The notes beneath the pieces were generated by a model that made no database searches, had not been told where the DNA came from, and was given only the letters and a program-made list of their open reading frames with translations. From an uncultured Methanoregula sp. (GTDB lineage: Archaea; Halobacteriota; Methanomicrobia; Methanomicrobiales; Methanospirillaceae), in the NCBI RefSeq assembly GCF_963677065.1, contig NZ_OY781872.1:491419-555418 (forward strand): a DNA stretch of 64,000 nucleotides. Reading direction: 5' to 3'. Positions 53,034 through 62,144 of the stretch are shown piece by piece (the stretch's first letter is position 1; the number at the start of each line of letters is the position of its first letter). The position numbers and the translations under genes were made by a program.

Positions 53034-53957
53034 ATGTCTGAAGCAGGCGCAAACCACAAGTTCGCATTCTATCTCGGATGCATTGCCCCGAACCGGTACC
53101 CCGGTGTCGAATCCGCCTCCATCAAGGCGATGAAGAAACTCGGCGTTGAACTCGTTCCCCTGAAGGGAGCAAGCTGCTGCCCCGCACCCGGTGCGTTCGG
53201 CTCGATCGACCTCAAAGTCTTCTATGCAATGGCAGCACGGAACCTCGTTCTCGCCGAGCAGATGAAGATGGACATCGCCCTTGTCTGCAACGGCTGTTAC
53301 AAGTCGATCTGGGAAGTCAACCACAAGCTCAAGCACAACAAGGATCTCCGGGACGACGTCAACGAAGTCTTAAAAGAAGTCGACATGGAATACAAGGGTA
53401 CCATCAACGTGTACCACACTGCCGAACTCCTGTACAACGACAGGTTCATCGGTGTCGACAAAGTCCGCGACAGCGTAACGAACCCGCTGACCGGCGCACG
53501 CATTGCTGTCCACTACGGCTGCCACCTGGTCAAGCCCCACAAGGACCGCGAGTTTGAGAAAGAAGTCATGCTCAACACCGAGCACCCGGTCTGGATGGAA
53601 GAACTCGTTGCAGCCCTTGGTGCAACTCCTGTCGAGTACCGCAACAAGATGCAGTGCTGCGGCGCAGGAGGCGGTGTCCGTGGTTATGATATCGTCCATG
53701 CGCTCGACATCACCAACGAGAAGCTGATCAACTTAAAAGAAGAGAAGGTGGATGCGCTCACCGATATCTGCCCGTTCTGTCAGCTCCAGTTCGACCGCGG
53801 CCAGATTGAAATCCAGGAGAAATTCGGCGTAACCTACAACCTGCCGGTTCTTCACTTCGCTGAACTCCTCGGTCTCGCACAGGGAATGAGCCCGCAGGAC
53901 CTCGGGCTGGACCTCCATGGTATCAGCTGCGAATCGTTCCTGCAGAAGGTGCTGTGA
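53034..53957 (+). CDS. hdrB: Heterodisulfide reductase catalytic subunit B
   Basis: The catalytic subunit, 307 residues, cleaves the CoM-S-S-CoB heterodisulfide at two noncubane [4Fe-4S] clusters. Each cluster is bound by a Cys-rich CCG-type motif. The first half has FYLGCIAPNRYPG and GASCCPAPGAFG, with CNGCYKS. The second half has HYGCHLVKP, MQCCGAGGGVRG and CPFCQLQFD. All expected cysteines are present. It lies in the order hdrC-hdrB-hdrA, with hdrA following after a ten-base gap. Confidence 0.96.
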   Translation: MSEAGANHKFAFYLGCIAPNRYPGVESASIKAMKKLGVELVPLKGASCCPAPGAFGSIDLKVFYAMAARNLVLAEQMKMDIALVCNGCYKSIWEVNHKLKHNKDLRDDVNEVLKEVDMEYKGTINVYHTAELLYNDRFIGVDKVRDSVTNPLTGARIAVHYGCHLVKPHKDREFEKEVMLNTEHPVWMEELVAALGATPVEYRNKMQCCGAGGGVRGYDIVHALDITNEKLINLKEEKVDALTDICPFCQLQFDRGQIEIQEKFGVTYNLPVLHFAELLGLAQGMSPQDLGLDLHGISCESFLQKVL

Positions 53958-53967
53958 GGTGGTAACC

Positions 53968-56094
53968 ATGGCAGAAAAGAAAGCAACCACCAAGAAAGCC
54001 CCGTCCAAGAAAGAGGACACCAAGAAGGTAGCTCCCGTGAAACAGGAAGTCAAGAAGCAGGCACCTGCAGCAGCCGGCACAACCACCAAGCAGGATGCAC
54101 GTATCGGCGTGTTCATCTGCCACTGCGGTACAAACATCGCCGGTTCAATGGATATCGATGCCGTGCAGAACGCCTCAAAGTCCATCCCGAATGTAGCCTT
54201 TGTTGACAACTACAAGTACATGTGCTCGATGCCCGGGCAGACCGTCATTCACAAGGCGATCAAGGAACACAAGCTGACAGGTGTCGTCGTCGCCGCCTGT
54301 ACCCCGCGTCTCCACGAGCCAACCTTCAGGACGGCCACCAAGGATGGCGGCCTGAACCCGTTCCGGTTCGAGATGGCAAACATCCGTGACCAGAACTCGT
54401 GGGTGCACATGCACGACCGCGTTGGATCAACTGACAAGGCAATAGATGCCATCAAGATTGCCGTTGCAAAGGCGACACTCCTCGAAGATCTCTTCCCGAA
54501 GTCAGTGCCGGTTGAGAAGACCGCGATGGTCGTCGGCGCCGGTGTTGCAGGTATGCAGGCAGCCCTTGACCTTGCAGCTGCAGGGATCAAGACCTACTTG
54601 ATAGAAAAAGACATGAGCATCGGCGGACGCATGTCCCAGCTCGACAAGACCTTCCCGACCCTCGACTGTTCGCAGTGTATCCTTACACCCAAAATGGTGG
54701 ATGTCGGAAGGAGCCCGAATATCGATCTCATGACCTGGTCCGAGGTTCATGAAGTCGAAGGCTACATCGGTAACTTCGATGTCACCATCCGCAAGAAAGC
54801 CCGCGGTGTAATGACCCCCAAGGAAGCCGAAGCCAAAGGTATTGTCGGCGGCGGCTGCAATGGCTGCGGTGACTGTGAGACCGCCTGCCCGGTTGTCAAG
54901 CCCAACGAGTTCGAAATCGGCATGAAACCGAGGAAGGCCATCTACGTCAACCACCCGCAGGTCGTTCCCCTCATCTACACCATCGACTTCAACTCCTGTG
55001 TCAAGTGCGGCATCTGCGTGACCGCCTGCGGTCCCGAGAAGCGGGCAATCGACCTCGAGATGAAGGACGAGTTCATCAAGGTCAAGGTCGGAACGGTCAT
55101 CCTCGCAACCGGGTACGACATCTTCCCCATCGAGAAGAAAGAGGAATGGGGATACAAGCGGTACGAGAACGTTATCTCAAGCCTTGAGTTTGAACGGCTG
55201 ATCTGTGCATCCGGCCCAACCGGCGGCCACCTGGTTCGCCCGAGCGATGGCGAGACCCCCAAGAGAGTCGCATTCGTGCTCTGTGCAGGGTCCCGTGACA
55301 ACACCGGCACCGGCAAGCCATACTGCAGCCGGTTCTGCTGCATGTACTCGCTGAAACACGCCCACCAGATCATAGAGAAGATCCCCGGATGCATCCCCTA
55401 CATCTTCTACATGGATATCCGGTCCTTCGGTAAGATGTACGAAGAGTTCTACTACCGTATCCAGGACGAAGGTGCCAAGTTCATCCGCGGCCGTGTCGCA
55501 AACATCATCGAGGACAAGAAGACCAAGAACCTCCATGTCATGACCGACGACACCCTCCTCGACCGCCCGGTCGATGTGGAAGTCGACCTCGTGGTGCTCG
55601 CAGCAGCAATCCAGCCTGCAGCAGACACCAACCGGACCCGGAAGCTCTTCGGTGTCTCCTGCTCAATGGACGGATGGCTCCTTGAAGCCCACCCGAAGCT
55701 GAACCCGTGCGGAACCACCACAGCCGGTGTGTTCCTTGCCGGTGTCTGCCAGGGACCCAAGGATATCCCTGACACGGTAGCATCAGCAGAAGGTGCAGCA
55801 TCAGCAGCCAGCATCCCGATCCACATGGGAGAAGTCGAGCTTGAGCCCTACTTCGCTACCTGTATCGAGGAGAAGTGTGCAGGCTGCGGCATGTGCGTCA
55901 ACCTCTGTCCCTACAGTGCCCTCGCGCTCGTTGAGAAGGACGGAAGGACCGTCATGCAGGTCACGGAAGCCAAGTGTAAAGGCTGCGGTACCTGCGGTGG
56001 CTTCTGCCCCGGCGGTGCAATCTGGATGAACCACTTCACAACCCCCCAGATCGTTGCTCAGATCGATGCATTCCTCCTCGGAGGTGAGCAGTAA
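53968..56094 (+). CDS. hdrA: Heterodisulfide reductase flavin subunit A with Lys-rich N-terminal tail
   Basis: The FAD subunit (708 residues) bifurcates electrons between the heterodisulfide and ferredoxin. After IGVFICHCGTNIAGSMD comes the FAD site VVGAGVAGMQAALDLAAAG with IGGRMSQLDKTFPTLDCSQC. Four cluster motifs follow: CNGCGDCETACP, CVKCGICVTACG, CAGCGMCVNLCP and CKGCGTCGGFCP. Relatives usually begin within about ten residues of IGVFICHCG; here about 45 residues of Lys, Ala, Pro and Thr (KKATTKKAPSKKEDTKK) precede it. ATG 53968 has AGGTG upstream; an earlier ATG would lie inside hdrB. Confidence 0.95.
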   Translation: MAEKKATTKKAPSKKEDTKKVAPVKQEVKKQAPAAAGTTTKQDARIGVFICHCGTNIAGSMDIDAVQNASKSIPNVAFVDNYKYMCSMPGQTVIHKAIKEHKLTGVVVAACTPRLHEPTFRTATKDGGLNPFRFEMANIRDQNSWVHMHDRVGSTDKAIDAIKIAVAKATLLEDLFPKSVPVEKTAMVVGAGVAGMQAALDLAAAGIKTYLIEKDMSIGGRMSQLDKTFPTLDCSQCILTPKMVDVGRSPNIDLMTWSEVHEVEGYIGNFDVTIRKKARGVMTPKEAEAKGIVGGGCNGCGDCETACPVVKPNEFEIGMKPRKAIYVNHPQVVPLIYTIDFNSCVKCGICVTACGPEKRAIDLEMKDEFIKVKVGTVILATGYDIFPIEKKEEWGYKRYENVISSLEFERLICASGPTGGHLVRPSDGETPKRVAFVLCAGSRDNTGTGKPYCSRFCCMYSLKHAHQIIEKIPGCIPYIFYMDIRSFGKMYEEFYYRIQDEGAKFIRGRVANIIEDKKTKNLHVMTDDTLLDRPVDVEVDLVVLAAAIQPAADTNRTRKLFGVSCSMDGWLLEAHPKLNPCGTTTAGVFLAGVCQGPKDIPDTVASAEGAASAASIPIHMGEVELEPYFATCIEEKCAGCGMCVNLCPYSALALVEKDGRTVMQVTEAKCKGCGTCGGFCPGGAIWMNHFTTPQIVAQIDAFLLGGEQ

Positions 56095-56552
56095 TGTCTG
56101 CACCAGGAAATTTCGCAATTCCCGAGAGAGGCCCCGGCATCTGGCAGCCCAAGATCCAGGGTATCGTCTGCAACTGGTGTTCCTATGCCGGTGCTGACCT
56201 TGCCGGCGGCGGCCGTATCCAGTACCCCCCGGATGTCCGGATTGTCCGTGTCATGTGCACGGGACGTATCGACGCACTCTTCGTCCTGAAGGCATTCGCC
56301 GACGGCGCCGACGGCGTTCTCGTCTCCGGCTGCCACTTCGGTGACTGCCACTACCTCGAAGGGAACTACAAGGCAGCAAAGCGGATGTTCATGGTCAAGC
56401 GCTTAATGAAGAGCATCGGCCTCGACGACCGCCGCTTCAGGATGACCTTTGTCTCGGCATCCGAAGGTGCAAAATGGGGAGCGGTTATCACCGATGTGGT
56501 CTCAACCATCCGAGAACTCGGTCCAAGCCCCCTGACGGAGTCCAAGAAATAA
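56094..56552 (+). CDS. mvhD: MvhD/FlpD electron-transfer subunit
   Basis: A 152-residue [2Fe-2S] protein with IVCNWCSYAGADLAG, VMCTGRIDALFVLKAF and SGCHFGDCHYLEGN holding the cluster cysteines. It passes electrons from a hydrogenase or formate dehydrogenase to HdrA. It overlaps the hdrA stop by one base. No mvhA or mvhG gene follows. In Methanospirillum the corresponding protein connects formate dehydrogenase, so here formate and/or F420-type donors encoded elsewhere are likely. Confidence 0.92.
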   Translation: MSAPGNFAIPERGPGIWQPKIQGIVCNWCSYAGADLAGGGRIQYPPDVRIVRVMCTGRIDALFVLKAFADGADGVLVSGCHFGDCHYLEGNYKAAKRMFMVKRLMKSIGLDDRRFRMTFVSASEGAKWGAVITDVVSTIRELGPSPLTESKK

Positions 56553-57113
56553 CCGGCTGATGAGGGAGTCAATGCTACTCCCCGTCCCTTTTTAGATCAG
56601 CGGCCAGAACCGATTTCACACAAGAAATTCCGACACCGGTATTCATGGAAAACGGGAGAATCTCCCGTGACAAAAATACCAGGAGCTGGATTTCCTGCCG
56701 GGTCCAAAAAGGGAACACGCACACAGCAGATCGGTTCCGGTGCAGGGAAATGAATATCCCCGACCCCATCTTTTTTATACAGAGCGCACCTGAAAATATC
56801 AATTTCCCCATGCTATAATAACAATCAGTTCTACTTTCTATTGCAGTAATAATACTGCGTAAAAAAATGAAACCCTGAAATTATGTAATATTTGAACATT
56901 GCTCCTTTTTTTATAATTATTTTTGTATTAATATATATTCGTCTTCCGAGATAAAATAGGAATACTTATATGGCGAAATTGGGAATTATTCAATGTCCCA
57001 TCTTAGGGGACGTGCAATAGCGACTTTCATTCATTTCAGTGTCCTGTACAGGGCACTCTCTCGTTCAGTGACTGTATTGTATAGCGGTTAAAGAACAATT
57101 TGGAGGAATTCAA
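56553..57113 (+). promoter_or_regulatory. mcr upstream region with TATA boxes and long leader
   Basis: This 560-base gap separates mvhD from mcrB. It is AT-rich between 56780 and 56970. TATA-like sequences occur at about 56926-56938 and 56963-56970, which would give leaders of about 120-160 bases. The leader contains a short inverted repeat (GTGTCCTGTACAGGGCAC, near 57039-57056). A very strong ribosome site, GGAGG at 57102-57106, ends seven bases before the mcrB ATG. No gene was found in the gap. Confidence 0.55.
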
Positions 57114-58427
57114 ATGGCAAAATATAAAGAAACAATCGACCTCTACGACGATGAGGGTAAGCTCTTAAAGAGCAACGTTACTCTTGACAAGATCAGCCCC
57201 CTGACCAACAAGGGTGCACTTCAGGTCATCGACCTCACCAAGAGAACCGTAGCAGTCAACCTTGCAGGTATTGAGGACGCACTCAAGACCGGAAAGGTCG
57301 GCGGAAAGTCCAACCAGATTCTCGGCCGCAGCATGAACTGCAGCTGTGTCAAGGACTCGGACGCAATCTCAGCCAAGATCAAGGACATGGTCCAGGTCGA
57401 GGCAGGCGACAACACCAAGATCACCAAGATCGGTGGCGGCAAGATGCTCCTCGTTGAGTGCCCGTCTGCACGTATCGATGCAGCAGCAACCTACGATGTT
57501 GCATCCACCGTTGTCGCAGCAGCAACCACCTACGCGGTCATCGACCAGTACAAGGTTGGCATGTTCGACGGTTCCTACGTCAAGGCAGCAGTCTGGGGTA
57601 CCTACCCGCAGACAATGGACATGCAGGGCGGCAACGTCGTCTCGATCCTGTCCATCCCCCAGAACAACGAAGGTCTCGGCTACGCACTCCGTAACGTTCC
57701 GGCAAACCACGCGGTCATGATGACCCACCGGAATGCAGTCCAGGGTGCAGCACTTGCAGCAACCTTCGAGCAGGCAGGACAGTTCGAGATGGGTAACGCA
57801 GTCGGCCCGTTCGAGCGCGCCCAGCTCCTTCTCTACGCATACCAGGGACTCAACGCAAACAACATCGTCTGCGACCTCGTCAAGAAGAACGGCAAGACCG
57901 GTACCATCGGTACTGTCGTGCAGAGCCTCGTCGAGCGTGCCATTGAGGACAAGGTCATCAAGGCAGGCAAGAAGGGCAAGAGCGGCTTCATCTTCTACGA
58001 AGCAAAAGACCCCATGCTCTGGAATGCCTACGCATCCGCAGGTACCCTTGCAGCAACCATGGTCAACTGCGGTGCCGGACGTTTCGCCCAGGCAGTCTCA
58101 GCAACCCTGCTCTACTTCAACGACCTGCTCGAGCACGAGACCGGCCTCCCAGGCTCCGACTTCGGTCGTGCAATGGGTGTCGCAGTCGGGTTCTCGTTCT
58201 TCAGCCACTCGATCTACGGTGGCGGCGGCCCCGGTGTCTTCAACGGTAACCACGTCGTGACCAGGCATGCAGCCGGTGTAGGTATCCCCTGTATCGTTGC
58301 AGCCTGTGCACTCGACGCAGGAACCCAGATGTTCGGCCCAGAACACACGTCGAAGATCTACCAGGACACCTTCGGTCAGCTTGACGCATTCAAGAAGCCG
58401 ATGCAGGCAATTGCAAAGGGTATCTAA
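57114..58427 (+). CDS. mcrB: Methyl-coenzyme M reductase beta subunit
   Basis: The 437-residue beta subunit of the (alpha-beta-gamma)2 enzyme that makes methane. It is typical over its full length, from MAKYKETIDLYDDEGKLL through GGKSNQILGRSMNCSC and the active-site region GFSFFSHSIYGGGGPGVFNGNHVV, which closes the coenzyme B channel. HVVTRHAAGVGIPC follows. Codon use is strongly biased to C-ending codons (AAG, GTC, ATC, GAC), as expected for a highly expressed gene. It is first in the mcrBDCGA operon. Confidence 0.98.
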   Translation: MAKYKETIDLYDDEGKLLKSNVTLDKISPLTNKGALQVIDLTKRTVAVNLAGIEDALKTGKVGGKSNQILGRSMNCSCVKDSDAISAKIKDMVQVEAGDNTKITKIGGGKMLLVECPSARIDAAATYDVASTVVAAATTYAVIDQYKVGMFDGSYVKAAVWGTYPQTMDMQGGNVVSILSIPQNNEGLGYALRNVPANHAVMMTHRNAVQGAALAATFEQAGQFEMGNAVGPFERAQLLLYAYQGLNANNIVCDLVKKNGKTGTIGTVVQSLVERAIEDKVIKAGKKGKSGFIFYEAKDPMLWNAYASAGTLAATMVNCGAGRFAQAVSATLLYFNDLLEHETGLPGSDFGRAMGVAVGFSFFSHSIYGGGGPGVFNGNHVVTRHAAGVGIPCIVAACALDAGTQMFGPEHTSKIYQDTFGQLDAFKKPMQAIAKGI

Positions 58428-58444
58428 ACCCGTCAAGGATACGA

Positions 58445-58915
58445 ATGACAGAAGCCACGTTCCCCCAGTGCAGGATTGATTCAGAGCGTCTGATGAATCC
58501 CGAGACTACGGAGCGCCTGCTGAACAAGGTAGTCAGCGTTGCAGGTGTAAGACGGATGGTCCTCAACGGGCCCCGCCTCCCCGCAACGGTTCCCTACGGG
58601 CCGGCAAAAGGACTTGCAAATCCTCACCCAATGAGGAAGAAGATCCGTGTCGGCGACCAGGAACTGGAACTGCAGGTTCACGTAGGCACTGTCCTTCTCG
58701 AGATTGAAAACCGCGACGTCATTCCCGCACTGCAAGCCGCAGTCGAACCGGTATTCACGGATTTTTCCTTCCGTATCAAGGAAGGCAGGTTCATGAAGAC
58801 CGAACCGTCTCTTGTGGATTATTGCAAGTACGGCCCGAATGCGGACAAAGATATGCTCGGACTTGTCGATCCAAGCAGTAAGTCCAAGCCGATAATTCTT
58901 CAGGGAATAAAATAA
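58445..58915 (+). CDS. mcrD: MCR operon protein D
   Basis: The product has 156 residues, is not part of purified active MCR and is thought to help assembly or cofactor delivery. Family features are the central GVRRMVLNGPRLP segment, YGPAKGLANPHPMRKKI and a C-terminal FSFRIKEGRFMKTEPSLVDY. The gene starts 17 bases after mcrB and ends two bases before mcrC. Its codon bias is weaker than that of mcrB, G and A, in keeping with lower expression. Confidence 0.96.
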   Translation: MTEATFPQCRIDSERLMNPETTERLLNKVVSVAGVRRMVLNGPRLPATVPYGPAKGLANPHPMRKKIRVGDQELELQVHVGTVLLEIENRDVIPALQAAVEPVFTDFSFRIKEGRFMKTEPSLVDYCKYGPNADKDMLGLVDPSSKSKPIILQGIK

Positions 58916-58917
58916 TC

Positions 58918-59553
58918 ATGCCGATTGGACGAGTAACCCAGGTTGTTGACTGCCGCGAGGCGATGGGCATGGGTAAAGGAGGCGGTATTGCCCAGAGGGG
59001 CACCATCTCCGAGTGCCGGTACCCGGATGTCATAGTGGTCGGGATGTCTCCCGGACGCCGCCACGTGACAAAGCCGGTGTGCGATATCACCTCAGGTCTG
59101 AGGCAACAGGGCGTGGAATACAGCATCAGTACGCTGGTGCTGAATGCCGGAAGTGGCGTACCGCCGGATGCACCGAAGATCGGTGGATCCGTCCTCGGCG
59201 CTTATTTTGGGCTTACTCCGAAGGAGATCGTGCAGATTGAGAAACACAAGGTTGCCATCCTCCACCACGGGAACGTACGTTCCCATGTTGTGCACAAGGT
59301 CCGTTTTATCCTTCAGGCTTGTGATGTGAAGGCAATCGTGGTTTCCCAGTCCCCGGTGGATTACGAGGATTTCGCCAAAGAGGGAGTGAAGACATCGGTT
59401 GTGATGCCGCCGCAGGACAAGATCCGTACCAAAGGTACGGTCATGTCCATTGTGAGCGGTGTCACCCGGGGTCAGACCCCCACCCGCGAGAAGATGGCAG
59501 AAGTCATTTCGTCAGTAATGAAACTCTTGAAAAAGAAAGAATCATTGGAGTGA
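58918..59553 (+). CDS. mcrC: MCR activation component C
   Basis: A 211-residue protein with MPIGRVTQVVDCREAMGMG at the start, VVGMSPGRRHVTKPVCDIT in the middle and KVAILHHGNVRSHVVHKVRF. These are standard McrC segments. McrC co-purifies with the ATP-dependent complex that reduces the nickel of F430 and activates MCR. It lies between mcrD and mcrG; the ATG follows the mcrD stop by two bases, with GGGAA further upstream as a weak ribosome site. Confidence 0.96.
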   Translation: MPIGRVTQVVDCREAMGMGKGGGIAQRGTISECRYPDVIVVGMSPGRRHVTKPVCDITSGLRQQGVEYSISTLVLNAGSGVPPDAPKIGGSVLGAYFGLTPKEIVQIEKHKVAILHHGNVRSHVVHKVRFILQACDVKAIVVSQSPVDYEDFAKEGVKTSVVMPPQDKIRTKGTVMSIVSGVTRGQTPTREKMAEVISSVMKLLKKKESLE

Positions 59554-59560
59554 TAAAAAA

Positions 59561-60328
59561 ATGGCATACAAACCCCAGTATTGTGCAGGCCAGAGCATTG
59601 TCGCCGAGAACCGGCGCAAGCAGATGGACCCGGCACACAAGCTCTCGAAGCTTCGGGACATCACCGACAAGGACATTGTCCTGATTATGGGACACCGTGC
59701 ACCCGGCTCAGCCTACAAGAGTGCACACCCCCCGCTCGCTGAGCAGCAGGAACCCGCCTGCCCGGTCCGCAAGCTGGTCACCCCGACCGACGGCGCAAAG
59801 GCCGGCGACCGCGTCCGCTACATCCAGTTCGCTGACTCCATGTACAACGCACCCTGCCAGCCCTACCTCAGGTCCTACCTCGAGGCATACCGCTTCCGCG
59901 GCATTGACCCAGGTACCCTGTCCGGCCGTCAGATCATCGAGTGCCGTGAGAGAGACCTTGAGAAGTACGCAAAGGACCTCGTCAACACCGAGCTCTTCGA
60001 CCCCGCACTCTGCGGTATCCGTGGTGCAACCGTGCACGGCCACTCCCTCCGTCTGGACGAGAACGGCATGATGTTCGACATGCTCCAGCGCTGTGTCCTC
60101 GACAAGAAGGCAGGCGTTGTCAAGTACGTCAAGAACCAGATCGGTGAGCCCCTCGACTCAGAAGTCAAGGTCGGCAAACCCATGGACAACAAGTGGCTCA
60201 AGGCAAACACCACGATCTACCACTCACTCGTGGGAACTGCCTACCGCGACGATGCAGAAGCAATTGAATACATCCAGCGCATCCACTCGCTCCGTGTGAA
60301 ATACGGCTTCATGCCCAAGGAGGCATAA
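59561..60328 (+). CDS. mcrG: Methyl-coenzyme M reductase gamma subunit
   Basis: The gamma subunit has 255 residues and helps enclose the F430 and coenzyme M site. It contains [59 protein letters not shown] and [19 protein letters not shown], all characteristic. Length fits Methanomicrobiales (about 250). GGAG lies ten bases upstream of the ATG. Codon bias is strong. The stop is two bases before the mcrA ATG. Confidence 0.98.
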   Translation: MAYKPQYCAGQSIVAENRRKQMDPAHKLSKLRDITDKDIVLIMGHRAPGSAYKSAHPPLAEQQEPACPVRKLVTPTDGAKAGDRVRYIQFADSMYNAPCQPYLRSYLEAYRFRGIDPGTLSGRQIIECRERDLEKYAKDLVNTELFDPALCGIRGATVHGHSLRLDENGMMFDMLQRCVLDKKAGVVKYVKNQIGEPLDSEVKVGKPMDNKWLKANTTIYHSLVGTAYRDDAEAIEYIQRIHSLRVKYGFMPKEA

Positions 60329-60330
60329 TT

Positions 60331-62019
60331 ATGGCAAAAGCAGCAAAAATCGAGAGAACCCAGAAGCTCTTCCTCAAGGCAATGAAGGAGAAGTTTGCAG
60401 AGGACCCCCAGGCAACCTCAACCGTCTTCGGACGCGAAGGTCTTGAGCAGTCCCCCCGCAAAGTCGAATTCATGAAGGCCGGCAAGAAAGTCGAGATGGA
60501 CCGCGGTATCATCGGCTACGACCCCAAGCGCTGCCACCTCGGCGGTATCCCGCTCGGCCAGCGCCAGCTGATGACCTACGAGGTCAGCGGCACCGGTGTC
60601 TTTGTAGAAGGCGACGACCTCCACTTCGTCAACAACGCTGCAATGCAGCAGATGTGGGACGACATCCGCAGGACCATCATCGTAGGTCTTGACCTCGCCC
60701 ACAACACCCTCCAGAAGCGGCTCGGCAAGGAAGTTACTCCTGAAACCATCAACGAGTACCTCCACGTGCTCAACCACGCAATGCCCGGCGGCGCAGTTGT
60801 TCAGGAACACATGGTCGAGACCCACCCGTCACTCGTTGACGACTGTTACGTCAAGATCTTTACCGGTGACGATGAAGTCGCAGACGACATCGAGCCCCAG
60901 TTCCTCTTAAACCTCGACAAGCTCTTCCCGGCAAAGTCCGCAGCAGCCCTGAAGGCAGCTGTCGGCAAGTCGATGTTCCAGGCAGTCCACATCCCGACAA
61001 CCGTCAGCAGGACCTGCGACGGTGGAACCACCTCCCGGTGGTCTGCAATGCAGATCGGTATGTCCTTCATCGGTGCCTACCACATGTGCGCAGGCGAAGC
61101 AGCAGTCGCTGACCTCGCATTCGCAGCAAAGCACGCCGGTGTCATCCAGATGGCAGACATCCTGCCCGCACGCCGTGCACGTGGCCCGAACGAGCCAGGT
61201 GGCATCAAGTTCGGTCACTTCGGTGACATGATCCAGGCCGACCGCAAGTACCCCAACGACCCCGTCAAGGCAACCCTTGAAGTCGTCGGTGCAGGTGCAA
61301 TGCTCTTCGACCAGATCTGGCTCGGATCTTACATGTCCGGTGGTGTCGGATTCACCCAGTATGCAACCGCTGCATACACCGACAACATCCTCGATGACTA
61401 CTGCTACTATGGTCTTGACTACGTCAAGGCAAAGCACGGTGGCATCGGCCAGGCAAAGAAGACCCAGGAAGTCGTCAACGACATCGCAACCGAGGTTACC
61501 CTCTACGGTATGGAACAGTACGAACAGTACCCCACCACCCTCGAGAGCCACTTCGGCGGTTCCCAGCGTGCATCCGTCCTTGCAGCAGCATCAGGTATCT
61601 CCTGTTCACTTGCAACTGCAAACTCGAACGCTGGCCTGAACGGCTGGTACATGTCCATGCTCGCCCACAAGGAAGGCTGGTCACGTCTCGGCTTCTTCGG
61701 CTACGACCTGCAGGACCAGTGCGGTTCCGCGAACTCAATGTCGATCAGACCCGACGAAGGTTGTATCGGCGAACTCCGTGGACCCAACTACCCGAACTAC
61801 GCAATGAACGTCGGGCACCAGGGAGAATACGCAGCCATTGCATCCGCCGCCCACTATGGACGCCAGGACGCATGGGTTCTGTCCCCGCTGATCAAGATCT
61901 GTTTCGCAGACCCCTCGCTCAAGTTCGACTTCTCCGAACCCAGGCGCGAGTTTGCACGCGGTGCGATCCGCGAGTTCATGCCCGCCGGCGAGCGCTCGCT
62001 CATCATCCCCGCAAGGTAA
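60331..62019 (+). CDS. mcrA: Methyl-coenzyme M reductase alpha subunit
   Basis: The 562-residue catalytic subunit binds coenzyme F430. The axial-ligand glutamine is at 158 ([11 protein letters not shown]). By comparison with Methanothermobacter, the sites of modification are His268 (AAKHAGVIQ), Arg282 ([13 protein letters not shown]), Gln412 (GGSQRAS), Gly457 (FFGYD, thioglycine), Asp462 and Cys464 (DLQDQCG). All are conserved in sequence; whether each is modified cannot be seen. GGAGG ends seven bases before the ATG. Very strong codon bias matches mcrB and mcrG. It ends the operon, followed by a T-rich terminator. Confidence 0.99.
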   Translation: MAKAAKIERTQKLFLKAMKEKFAEDPQATSTVFGREGLEQSPRKVEFMKAGKKVEMDRGIIGYDPKRCHLGGIPLGQRQLMTYEVSGTGVFVEGDDLHFVNNAAMQQMWDDIRRTIIVGLDLAHNTLQKRLGKEVTPETINEYLHVLNHAMPGGAVVQEHMVETHPSLVDDCYVKIFTGDDEVADDIEPQFLLNLDKLFPAKSAAALKAAVGKSMFQAVHIPTTVSRTCDGGTTSRWSAMQIGMSFIGAYHMCAGEAAVADLAFAAKHAGVIQMADILPARRARGPNEPGGIKFGHFGDMIQADRKYPNDPVKATLEVVGAGAMLFDQIWLGSYMSGGVGFTQYATAAYTDNILDDYCYYGLDYVKAKHGGIGQAKKTQEVVNDIATEVTLYGMEQYEQYPTTLESHFGGSQRASVLAAASGISCSLATANSNAGLNGWYMSMLAHKEGWSRLGFFGYDLQDQCGSANSMSIRPDEGCIGELRGPNYPNYAMNVGHQGEYAAIASAAHYGRQDAWVLSPLIKICFADPSLKFDFSEPRREFARGAIREFMPAGERSLIIPAR

Positions 62020-62038
62020 GCACGAATCCCCACCAAAA

Positions 62039-62052
62039 TTTTTTTCTTTTTT
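62039..62052 (+). terminator. T-rich terminator after mcrA
   Basis: Seven Ts, a C and six Ts begin 20 bases after the mcrA stop. Archaeal RNA polymerase stops at such tracts without a hairpin. It separates the highly expressed operon from the radical SAM gene, although some read-through is possible. Confidence 0.6.
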
Positions 62053-62144
62053 ATAATCCATAAAAAACGGGACCGGTTTTAACAGCCCCGGGTATTCTTA
62101 CTGTTTCGTAATCCTCATACCCTGACAGGAGAAACAGGAGAAGT

